Assembly (NCBI GenBank): GCA_035048485.1
Contig: CM068590.1
Coordinates: forward strand, 930,001 to 994,000
Direction of reading: 5' to 3'
DNA length: 64,000 nt
Source: Pteria penguin
Lineage: Eukaryota > Mollusca > Bivalvia > Pterioida > Pteriidae
The position numbers and the translations under genes were made by a program. The notes beneath the pieces are model-generated. The model had not been told where the DNA came from. It made no database searches and saw nothing but the letters and a program-made list of their open reading frames with translations. This document shows, piece by piece, positions 1-11,000 of the stretch (position 1 is the first letter of the stretch; each line of letters starts with the position of its first letter).

Positions 1-654
1 CCAGGAATGGAGTTGCGTGTTCAAAGGAGAAAGCAGGTGCCCAGAAGTTGAGTGTATGGTTAGCCTCACCCACCAAGAATACATAATACATCAGGATCAT
101 ATAACTGTGACAGCATGACAATAAAGAGGTGCCACAACATTTATTCAGTTGTCCATATCATAAATTTACACGATATAATTACTTAGTTGGATTTATCTAT
201 CATTTATCATTTCACCTGCTGACAGTGTGGATGCTGGTGGACAATTTGTTTCCCAAGACACTTGGCCGACAGTCTTCACAATATATAGATAACGTAAACA
301 AGACAAAATATTGGCTGAGTGGTCGTCTTCTTTAAAAGGACCAACACCTTGATGTCCACGGACATATTTCTCTATGATTTTACTACATGAAATAACTACT
401 GATTTGGTTTTATCTATTATCGTTCCTATGTTGCAGCATATTGTTTGAACTAGTATAAAGGAGAGAGAAAGGGCGGGATCGGAGGAGGGACGGAACTGTC
501 TCTGCCTGCTCCTCGTCCTGTGCTTAAAGCACACTTTGTCTCTAAAGGGATAAGTGCCAGTCCTCAAGAAAATCCTGTCTTAATACAAATTAAATTATCT
601 GCCATCTACATTTACTATATGTGTCTCGAGCGATTTTTCTAAACACCTCTCTCC
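1..654. other. no gene recognised
   Basis: AT-rich sequence with short open frames on both strands. None has a recognisable motif. Confidence 0.4.
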
Positions 655-800
655 CTCTCTCGGCACTGACGGATATCTTACGTGCCGAACCTACCGTGAC
701 ACCGAAACTTGGTTTTCACTCTCTCATCCGAAAGACAGGAAACCGGTGCCAACGTCGGGATTCGAACCCGGGACCTCATCCACTGAGCTACACTCTGACA
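655..800 (-). mobile_element. SINE-A, partial (tRNA-like head)
   Basis: Minus-strand tRNA-like segment with B-box GGTTCGAATCC and a region equivalent to A-box GCTCAGTGGATGAGG, followed by the conserved SINE-A body (GATATC, CGTGCC). The 3' half is missing. Confidence 0.65.
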
Positions 801-2507
801 TACATCCATAATTGTTTATATTTACATATCGACTGCATTTCGTATATATGCAAATAAGTAGGGCAACTGCACCACATTTTCCAATGTTTGCTCTCACATG
901 ACCAAACACGTGTTGCCACATCACATCAAAAGAACACGTGCATTTATAACATAATTCTTTCCATAGAATTATTATAAATAACGCATTTCTTCTGAACCAA
1001 ACAAGAAATGAAAGTTGTGTTTTCAGAAAATTGGAGTTAAATCGAGAACTACTTCTAAACTTTCAACTGACAGCTGAGCGGCTGTGTAACTGTTCCCTCA
1101 TTTGAACACCCCCCTGGAGTTACGATTTCGACATACTACAAAGGGGTATCCAGTGGGTTGAAATTATGAAAAAATATTGTTCTTTCCGAGGTATTGGGGT
1201 ATGCTTGCACTCGGTCTTGGAAAAATTCTTTGTGCAGCACTTCCTTAAATATTATATGCCTAATATCCTCTTTCAGTCGCTTTGTTTCACAAGCTACGCA
1301 CATATCAAATTATCATTAAATATCCAAGGGAATAAAATCCCCGCATGGAATTTTCCAAATGTTGTTAGGTATACAGTAGACGAACTCCCTGTTACCCACT
1401 TTTCATCAGGAGTATATTCGGTCTTGTATTCATTTATTGAAAAGGTGTCTATACGCACCATATGAACCCTTCTTAACTGACAACTTAAAGAACCTAACGA
1501 CAATGATATTTAGATTAGAACAGGGGATTCAACAAAGCCCCTTGGTGAGACATTAGACAACTCAACAACTTAAAGGGTGATATAGAAGTAAGAAAAATAC
1601 TTATCAGTGGCAAATTTACAGTAGGGGTTTCCATTATCTATTTGGCCCAAAGTATACCATACATATATTCACTTCCTTTATGATAAACAAGAGGTCCAAA
1701 TGGACCAATATCACTCACCTTAGCACAATTTGTCCATTCATATAAAGAACTGATTTATGCAGATACATATATAATGTGAAAATTACTAAGTCAGATTGTT
1801 TTTCGAGTTAACTAGATGTGCAAGTTAATACATCAAGTGGTACAAACTAATGCATTGAGTGCCGCAAAACATTTTTAAAAATGTTTAGGTATGGAAAATT
1901 AACAAAATTACCCTATGTGGGGGCAAAAATCACTACCCTTCAGCATGCCGAAGCTGGTTTATATGGAATTTCAATAAATGGATTGAGCATTAAAATTTTT
2001 GACATGATGCTTTAAAATATCCCCTAAAAAAGAAATTAGCACAGTATTACACCTCTATACTGAATTAAAAAAGAGTTACACAAAAATTTGTGCAAATAAA
2101 AAAAAATAAGCCAAACAAGCGTCAAAATTTAATTCAGAATGGAACCAAAAACAACACTTCTTAAAGCAACCTCCCAGATCACTGTATATTCAGCGTATTG
2201 ATCAAGTTTGCCAAAGAAGGATGCCCACTTGGGCCTATGTCGCCCAGCCTGGGATCCAGAACTGGATGAGGATCAGCAACAATTGTTGGGGACATTGAGT
2301 ACCTCATGCCTGCCAAATTACTTACATCAAAATCTTTCATCTAGATCTGAGGAAGAAGTACCATATATTCACTTCCTTTATGATAAACAAGAGGTCCAAA
2401 TGGACTAGATCTGAGGAAGAAGTCCCATATATTGCAAAATACTCATACGAGTCCTCTTGCTTTGTTTTTAAACACAAAACTGATTCTCTCCTTCTCTCAG
2501 CAATACT
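801..2507. other. intergenic, with one direct repeat
   Basis: No gene seen. A stretch of about 40 bp around 1665-1705 recurs at 2361-2405 and contains AACAAGAGGTCCAAATGGAC, a relative of the dispersed AAGAGGCCCAAGTGGGCC family found elsewhere in the window. Confidence 0.5.
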
Positions 2508-2600
2508 AATTGGTCATTGATTTACACCGCTCCACGATTATTCCAGGTATATGATGAACGCATCTGCCTGATGCATAGCATAGAATTTCAAAACTTAGTA
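2508..2600 (-). mobile_element. SINE-A, partial (3' body)
   Basis: Minus-strand remnant containing CATCTGCCTGATGCAT and the flanking sequence of the SINE-A body. Head and tail are lost. Confidence 0.5.
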
Positions 2601-3507
2601 AAGTCCCACCTCCGTGAGGGAGGTTTTACTTCTCTCCTGTTTGGCTAGCCTCTTCTGACAAACATGTCCAAGCTATTGACAAACGATGTAATGTTTAAAA
2701 ACAAGACACTTGTATTGAATTATTAAAATTGTACTGGATAAGGAATCATCTCTTAGCTTACTGAATATATTTTCAATATCGGCAAATTCTGGAGCAGAAC
2801 CTAAAGTGTTTAGTGATTAAATGTGAAAATTTTGCAGAATAATGGGTAAAATAACAATCAGAAACTATACAGATCTGCCATACTTGGCATTGACAGTCGT
2901 CTGCAAAAAAGCTAGAGAAACCAGAGAAAGGATCAGCTTCCATGCATCAGAAAGTATACATCCCATGCTACCCAGTCTTTGCCAGTCTAAGGTAACAAGA
3001 ACATTTAAAGGGTATTATGTTATTCATATTGATCAATCAGGGTTCTCTGATTCATTACTATCAAGTGCCATGAGTAAGTGTCCCTTGCTAAATCCCCATA
3101 CCCTTCATTATCCTGTCAATGTCATGTGTATACAACAAGATGAATTCTACCCTAAAAAAGCTGACACACCAATGAAGCCATAAATTTGACAACATCAGAT
3201 ACTCTGGATTGTAAAATTCAAAACTCATTTTAAAAAGCTGACATTCTTTAATAACACCATCAAATTTACAAAATATTCCATTTCAGTGCTATTCACATTA
3301 TCAAATCAATGTATACATTATTATTCATGTTAAGTATGAAGAATGCAACACGAATCTTTGGCATGGGGGAAATGGTCAAGTTGATAATGAACATCAGAGC
3401 CATAATTTAAGATGCTACAATACCTGAAACTCACTGCTATAATTGTGCACTTAGCTCCTAGATGGGCACTGGTTCAATGACCTACAAATCAGTTAGTTGG
3501 TGATTTA
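2601..3507. other. no gene recognised
   Basis: Contains a 113-codon open frame at 2842-3183 (+) with no domain, no homolog I recognise and no splice context. I treat it as chance. Confidence 0.35.
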
Positions 3508-3660
3508 CCTCTTTTTCAACAAATTTTCAGTTATATCGCAACATGGAAGCAGGTGGTAACCAACCTCTTAAACATAGTGTCGCAACCCGGGAATAGAACG
3601 TATATCGTTGGCACCGCAAGCCAAGCGTTTCACCACTACACCACATCTGCCCTCTTCTAC
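3508..3660 (-). mobile_element. SINE-B copy, diverged
   Basis: Minus-strand tRNA-like SINE: the segment CAAGCC-AAGCG-TTTCACCACTACACC at the right is an inverted A-box region, and AACCCGGGAATAGAACG is the inverted B-box region. The same family is at 38614 and 39166. Its tail is degenerate. Confidence 0.65.
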
Positions 3661-3663
3661 AGA

Positions 3664-4915
3664 TCAGGACTGTAGGCATGATTTAGGGCTTAAGATATAA
3701 AACCCTTATCAGCAGGTACTTAAAGGAGGGTATGTACAGATAAAAGAGGGAATTTAAAAAAACCAATCTCAAGAATTTAAATGGTTATCTTTAAATATAG
3801 ATATAATGTACTTGCAGCACAGTTAAAAGAGAGAATTTTAAATTTAATATTTGATATGATAGATAAATACTGTATTTAGGGCAAAATTAATTTATTTGTA
3901 TCTGTGCATACATGTTCTAGACTAGAAAATGTAATTCTAAACAAGATTTTTCAACCAAATCTGCTAAACAAACTGAGGACTAAATAGATTAAGGGAACCA
4001 TGAGTCGATAAGCAACGACAAGAACACTTATGTATAAACAAAAAGCATCAAATAAAGGAAAACATTGTGAAGTATTTACATATCGGAAACTAACAGGAGA
4101 TTTAGTGTGATGTTAAAGTGAAGTTTTGATTAAGCTACATGGAAAACTCTTTAATTCCACAAGATATAAACAGTAAACTTTCCTAATACTAAGTGTCTAA
4201 TGCACTAATAGCACCAATGAAGGGATTTCTAGCCAATCCTAATAAGAGCTATGATGGATTGACATAATACTTTTCAGTTTGGAAATAGGGAGATCCAAAC
4301 CTATTAAGGCTTATAATATACATAAATATTGAAGGGTTCTCTATAGTATCTGTTTTGGTTGAAAGTTTACATTCTCAATTGGGATCCATATATCAATCAG
4401 AGATTTATCCTACACTAAGACTATGCCAATCTTTTTTACAATAAAATTGTTCAATGAATGAATGTCAATGAAAATGAAAGTGAAGGTACACAAAAGAATG
4501 AAAATCAAAGTACACTAATGGATACATCATTTGTTCATCACACATCATATTAAAATATAGAATATACATAGACTATGACATAATAAGTATTAATGTGAAT
4601 TCAATCTTCATCTTAAGTATCAATGTATAACAAAACACTCAAACCAGTTGACAGGAATTCCAAGAGTAAACATGTGACTTCTAAGTAAAGATGTCCTCTT
4701 AAGAATGACCTTGACCTATATTTTTTTTTTTGTGTTAAAGAATCTGGATAAAATAAGTTACTGATCTTGGATATAAAGATTTTACAGAATAAATATTTAC
4801 AGAAATCTGCTTTTTTGTTATAGGTCAAATTTGATTGTATGAGCTTCTAAGGTCTTGTGGTGTCTCTGAATGATAAAATAAATGCTATGAGTGAAGATTG
4901 CATGACCTTTCAAGG
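3664..4915 (-). other. 3' flank / 3' UTR of the phosphatase gene
   Basis: AT-rich DNA after the stop codon. No AATAAA occurs close to the stop on the minus strand. One lies near 3890 and an ATTAAA near 4151, so the UTR length is open. No other gene seen. Confidence 0.4.
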
Positions 4916-5041
4916 TCATGTGGTGTCAATGCGGATCATTCGTAATTTGAAGTTGTCCGCTAACACACAAGCTGCCTCGTTTGAGCCCCCACAATAATGT
5001 GATGACGAAAAAACGGTCAAGAGTCGTCCCTGCTGCTGCAC
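4916..5041 (-). CDS. phosphatase exon 19, C-terminus and stop (residues 761-801)
   Basis: Acceptor ATCGTTACAG, phase 0, 41 codons plus TGA (4918-4916). [13 protein letters not shown] matches the C-terminal PPP block with active-site Y776. The protein ends soon after IRIDTT, without the C-terminal EF-hands of PPEF. The stop codon overlaps a small inverted repeat (CATGACCTT / AAGGTCATG). Confidence 0.95.
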   Translation of the reverse strand: MQQQGRLLTVFSSSHYCGGSNEAACVLADNFKLRMIRIDTT

Positions 5042-8000
5042 CTGTAACGATAAATAAATAATATATACAAAATTGTCACAGGTAGAAATAATGACTGGGT
5101 CATCACATTTTGAAATAATGACTCGGTCAAAATATTTTTAGTACTATAACTTCTCCTTCAGCCATGGTCAGATCTCACCACCTTAGGGTCAATGTAATCA
5201 TTTCACCATAATGACAGTATCTATTATAGCATCTGAATAAATAAGTTTGTGCAAGGTCCTGTCTTATATGCAATAAATTCTGAACATATACAATATGCCA
5301 TTCTGAAGCAGCAAGGGGTTTTATTTGATTTTCCAACCAATCATGATACGAGTCAGGGTTCATTTAAATGCCAATTCTCAGTTATGGCATGTGACATTAA
5401 TTTGTATCAACTCATCCAAACGACAGGGAAGAGAAAACAAAAAGACTCTGTCAGAATATGAATTAGGAACCCATATTCAGAAATTATATCACCAAAAATG
5501 GTAAATTTTTGGCTTTGATTTAGTTTTAAAGAGCTGATAGTCAGTACTGGCAGACCTGGACAACGAAATCAACCGTTAAATATACCACATGTGTGAATTA
5601 TATCTTTAAATTAAGGGATTACCAAAAGTTTGTTGCTACACAAAACTGATGAAAACAGAAAGAAGTATGATAAACTTATTGGAATGCAATGAACTACAGA
5701 TGCAAAAGGCTTTTACCATTATAGTAATTTAAGGTTTTTTTAATGGAAAACATGTTGAAATTGCTGAATTTTCATTACTGAGTCAGGCTTTGGAGGTATG
5801 GTGAATGTTTACGATATAGGAACTTTCATCCCTCTAGTCACAATCAGAGTCAATATTGCAACAATATCAATAAGTTCGAATTTTCGTAAAGTTTTAGACC
5901 AAATTTACGTAATAACCCTACTCCTTTCAGACACGGCAAAGAAAAAAAAGAGTTGCAATATAATACAGAAGACTCTAAAACAAAGTACTGCAACCTAAGG
6001 AGAGAAAGTCAGAGTGGCACACCTGGAATCCAGTTTCTTGTACTTCGTGAGCACGGATGACATGTGACAATCCATTTCTCTCAAGGAAGCTGTGCAAAGC
6101 TTCACTATTGAAGAAGAATGCTGTTCCACGTCGAGTATTAAAGATGAATCCTTTCTGCTCCTGGAGATCGGAAATGTTCTCTGGTGTCATGAGATCCATG
6201 CTGTGAACACATTACAGAAAGTCACCTTTATTTGCAAAGATTGTGCAAGAGCATATAAGTGTAAATTCACAAATGAGACCTGACCCTAATATGAAGTCTT
6301 TGCCAGTACTAGGTAGGGCAGTGTGAATTATTTTTCAACCAGTACTTCTCCATACTTCTGCTTCTGATTTATACTGTGATCTATATTTACACACCAATTT
6401 GAGATCAATTAATGTAAAAAAGAAATGAAGGTAAACTAGAGTTGTCTTGACCAGAAATATACCCCACCCCCTCCTCGCCATAACAAAGCTGAAACATAAA
6501 ATAATTTATCCCAAGGTCATGACACACCCTTGGGTCACGGACAACAACTGTGTGAAATATTATCCAGATCCAATTTGGCAATAAGAAGTTATGGCCCAGA
6601 CCAGGATTTTTGCTATGTGTGCACTGTGACCTTGACCCTGAAGATATGACCTTGGGTCAAGTCATGACATAACTTTGAGTCATAGACAACAACTGTGTGA
6701 AATATTATCTAGATCCAACGAGGGGGTAAGAAGTTTTGGCCTGGACAAGATGTAAACAGACAGACAGGGTGATTCCTATATACCCCCAAATTTTGTGTAC
6801 AAATGGCCATTATATATGATAGAATATTCACTTATTAGTATATGAAATGACCATATCATATCACTTACTAACGTATGAAATGACTATATCATATCACTTA
6901 CTAACGTATGAAATGACCATATCATATCACTTATTAACGTATGAAATGACCATATCATATCACTTATTAACATATGAAATGACCATATGGTATAGTATAA
7001 TAATTACTTAGGCCACATCAAATTTATTGTTAGTTCTTCAAGAGCGACCGCACCTAAAATTGCCAATTTCAAATTTTAAAAAAATAATTCCGCACTACTT
7101 TTCCAATCGAACGCCAAGAGCTATTTTTCCTTCTAGATTTGACACTAAGCTTCCTTAATATGCTTTAAAAAAGATGTTACTGGTCTTCATAAACGACCTG
7201 ATAGATTTCCGAGTCAGAATTGTACACCAAATTGATGATGATTTGCATTTAAAGGCTTCAAGTGGAGTCCATTTTATTGCTTAAGACATCAATATTTTCA
7301 AAATGAGGCAGATCTTATAAATATTTTATAACTTCCGTAACTCTATAGGTCTTTATTTTGTCAAACTTTTGTAATTTCAACTTCATTTTGAAAATTAATT
7401 TAATTCATTTTTGCACCCGCTTGCCCATTAAAATTATCAAGTATGTCTGAAGAAATAATAATTAATTTGGTGTGGCCTTATCAGCAAATGAATTATTCAT
7501 ATCATGCAAAAGAATAGTCACTTGTTAACATATGTAATGGATGACAAATTGTTTATGAATTATAGCTGCATATGAATGTCTATTTATCATATCTATGAAT
7601 ACATTTCTAATATAGAGGGGCACCAGGTCCAGGGGAATAGCACTGGATACCTGACCTACAGATGATACAATATAAATACGGCCCTAAGTAATGGTATATA
7701 TTACCAGGTGAGAGATCCCCACCTGCTTTGGGTGTGTCCGTTACATAGGAAAACAATTATGAAGCAAAGCGTCAGGCGGGTGCCAACACCATATACGTAT
7801 AATAATTTGTTAGTGTCATAAAACAAAAAATAAACATACAAATCAAGTATTGGCACACAAAATATGAAATAAAATCCTCCACAACATAAAAGAGTAAGTT
7901 CTTTACAAATCTTCATTCTTAGCTTATTCCATAGGAAATTTTTCTCCTCTTTCTGTTGTCTACCAAATTTCTCAAAATCATTCAGTGATTGTAGAGGAAA

Positions 8001-11000
8001 ACATATAAAAGGCCATTGCTTAATGTAAAAGCAATAAGTATCCAGTGAGCAAAGTATCCAGTGAGCAAAGTATCCACTGAGCAAAATCTCAGCTGACCTG
8101 ATCACTCCACATGATTTCCCCAATCTGTTAAAAACCATATCTTTATTCCACATCTCTATTTGTCCCAATTGCAGATTAAGATCTGGCGAAACTCCGTAAG
8201 GGGTCATGTTCTGCTGAACTCTGATTTTCAGCCAATCAGTGGATCGGCTATCAATTCCTAGGAATGAAATTAACCTCTGCAGCATGCGTGACCCACAAGG
8301 TAGTTTTTGAACAGTGTTTGTTACATATTGTGTCACTATCACGTGCCTGGCCGAGTCATTGATTGGCTATGGGAAATAACAGTTTTGGTGACTGAAACGT
8401 CATCAGAGTTCACCAGAACATGACCCCTTATGGAGTTTCACTAGATCTTTATCCGCAATGGGACAAATAGAGAAGCGGAATAAGATATGGTTTTAATCAG
8501 ATTGATGATTTCCCAGGAAAGTGGATTCTCTACCTAAGACACCAGTATCCACTGTATGCAGTCTTACCTGACAGGGTCACTCCACATGATTTCCCAGGCC
8601 AGTGGACTCTCCACCTCTGACACCAGTATCCACTGTTAGTAGTCTTACCTGACAGGGTCACTCCACATGATTTCCCAGGCCAGTGGACTCTCCACCTCTG
8701 ACACCAGTATCCACTGTTAGTAGTCTTACCTGACAGGGTCACTCCACATGATTTCCCAGGCCAGTGGACTCTCCACCTCTGACACCATTATCCACTTTAT
8801 GCAGTCTTACCTGAAAGGGTCAATTCACATGATTTCCCAAGCCAGTGGACTCTCCACCTCTGACACCAGTATCCATTGTATGTAGTCTTACCTGACAGGG
8901 TCAATCCACATGATTTACCAGGCTAATGGACTCTCCGCCTTTGACACCAGTATCCACTGTATGCAGTCTTACCTGACAGGGTCACTCCACATGATTTCCC
9001 AGGCCAGTGGACTCTCCACCTCTGACACCAGTATCCACTGTATGTAGTCTTACCTGACAGGGTCACTTCACATGATTTCCCAGGCCAGTGGACTCTCCAC
9101 CTCTGACACCAGTATCCACTGTATGCAGTCTTACCTGACAGGGTCACTCCACATGATTTCCCAGGCCAGTGGACTCTCCACCTCTGGGTCTTTCAGTGGC
9201 ACCGGTACTTTATTGATATTTTCTATGTATCCCCCATCGTTGTCAGGGCTTGGAATTCCTCCATGGACGCAAAATATCTACAAATATACAGAAATCTACA
9301 TAAAACAATTGAGGGATCGTCAAATGCCTGACACCTCACCATTTGGTGCACTTTTTCAGTATGATGTCATAAATAAATGTCCTGTCCAACATGAATTTAA
9401 CTATGACCTCACAATGAAACTAGGCAATAGTTGTGGATCACGTGATCCCTGCCACTTTAAAATCAACCTATTATCAATTCTAATGCATTTTACTTGTAAC
9501 ACGCGATCTCATTGTCTGTTCAATTTGAAAACTGCAAGGGTATTCAAGATACCTTGCAGTTTTTGATATGACGTCACGATACCCTGCAGTTTTTGATTTG
9601 TGACGTCACGATACCCTGCAGTTTTTGATTTGTGACGTCACGATACCCTGCAGTTTCTGATTTGTGACGTCACGATACCCTGCAGTTTTTGATTTGTGAC
9701 GTCACGATACCCTGCAGTTTTTGATTTGTGACGTCACGATACCCTGCAGTTTTTGATTTGTGACGTCACGATACCCTGCAGTTTTTGATATAACATCACT
9801 GTGATTAGTGACTTGGTTTAGAAAATCGTAACTCTGTGAGTATTGCCTGTAGTTGTAATTATTTTTATCATATGCATTAGAATGGAGTTACCATGTTTGT
9901 GTTTTACATAAACTGACAGGGTATCGGCGAATACTTTGTCAGAAATTTCTGTTTCAAAGCTCGGCTAACGCCTTACAGTGTAACTCAATTTCTGACCGGG
10001 TATTCGCTGATACCCTGTCAGTTTTTGTAAAACACTGGCGAGGTAAACCCTAAATATACATTGTATTTTGCTAGCTGGACTGAAATCCCATAAAAAACAT
10101 GAATTACACATTTAATTTCATTGATTTTATAATTTTCTGAAAAGGAGTAGTAACTACTTTCACAAGCAAATTCAAAGAATTGTGGTCCCCCGCATTCGGG
10201 GTTTTATCAGTAAGGGTGCAGTGATTTGTGACACTTTGTCATGGTTGTGTATGTGTACAGACACACACCCCAAATATGAAGGCCCTATGTCTTATGGTAA
10301 AAAAGTTACATTGAAGTAGGTCAAAGGTCACGGTCAAGGTCACATGATAAAAACTGTGGTACCAACGGAAAGGTATTGCAATTAGGGACACATGCCAAAC
10401 ATAAAGGCCCTATGTCTAACGGTTAAAAAGTTACATTGAAGAAGGTCAAAGGCAACGGTCAAGGTCACATGATAAAAATTTTGGTACCACCAGAAAGGTA
10501 TTGTAATAAGGGACACACATGGAAAATATAAAGGCCCTACATCTTGCGGTTAAAAAGTTATGACCAAGGTTAAAGTTTTTGTGACAGACAGACAGAGAAA
10601 TGAGATTTGATGTCCCCACGCTTTCGCGAAATGCAGGGAACAAAAAGTCAGTGTAAATTAGTTTGGGCACAGGAGTTGGAAGATAAGATCTAAAACAACA
10701 TAAATCGAGAATCAAGCAGAAAGTTGACAGTCAAACACTAACTTTTTTCTTAGTGTTTGACTCTCAACTTGCTGCTTGACTCTCGATTTATGTTGTTTTA
10801 GATCTTATCTTCCAACTCCTGTGATTGAACATTATCCTGTGGTTTGGGGAAGTTGTTAACTACAACATCAAGATTCTTTTCTATAATGACATCATCTGCT
10901 AATGCATGAATATAGCTGTAAAGGGACTTCAACATGTCAAGGATTTATGCAGTCAAGACTAGACACTAATACACAGAGCAATAGCTAGCCAGGACATTTC

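Noticed and set aside
2842..3183. 113-codon plus-strand frame
   Set aside because: No motif, no family resemblance and no flanking exon structure.
4901..4920. Everted AGGTCA half-sites as a nuclear-receptor element
   Set aside because: They overlap the stop codon, and AAGGTCA words are common in the dispersed repeats here; no support for function.
7701..8342. 213-codon minus-strand frame
   Set aside because: It crosses a SINE remnant, unique intron sequence and one arm of a fold-back element. No domain, and it lies within intron 17.
8522..9190. CRISPR-like regular array
   Set aside because: No unique spacers between repeats; the setting is clearly eukaryotic, and the unit is exon plus donor.
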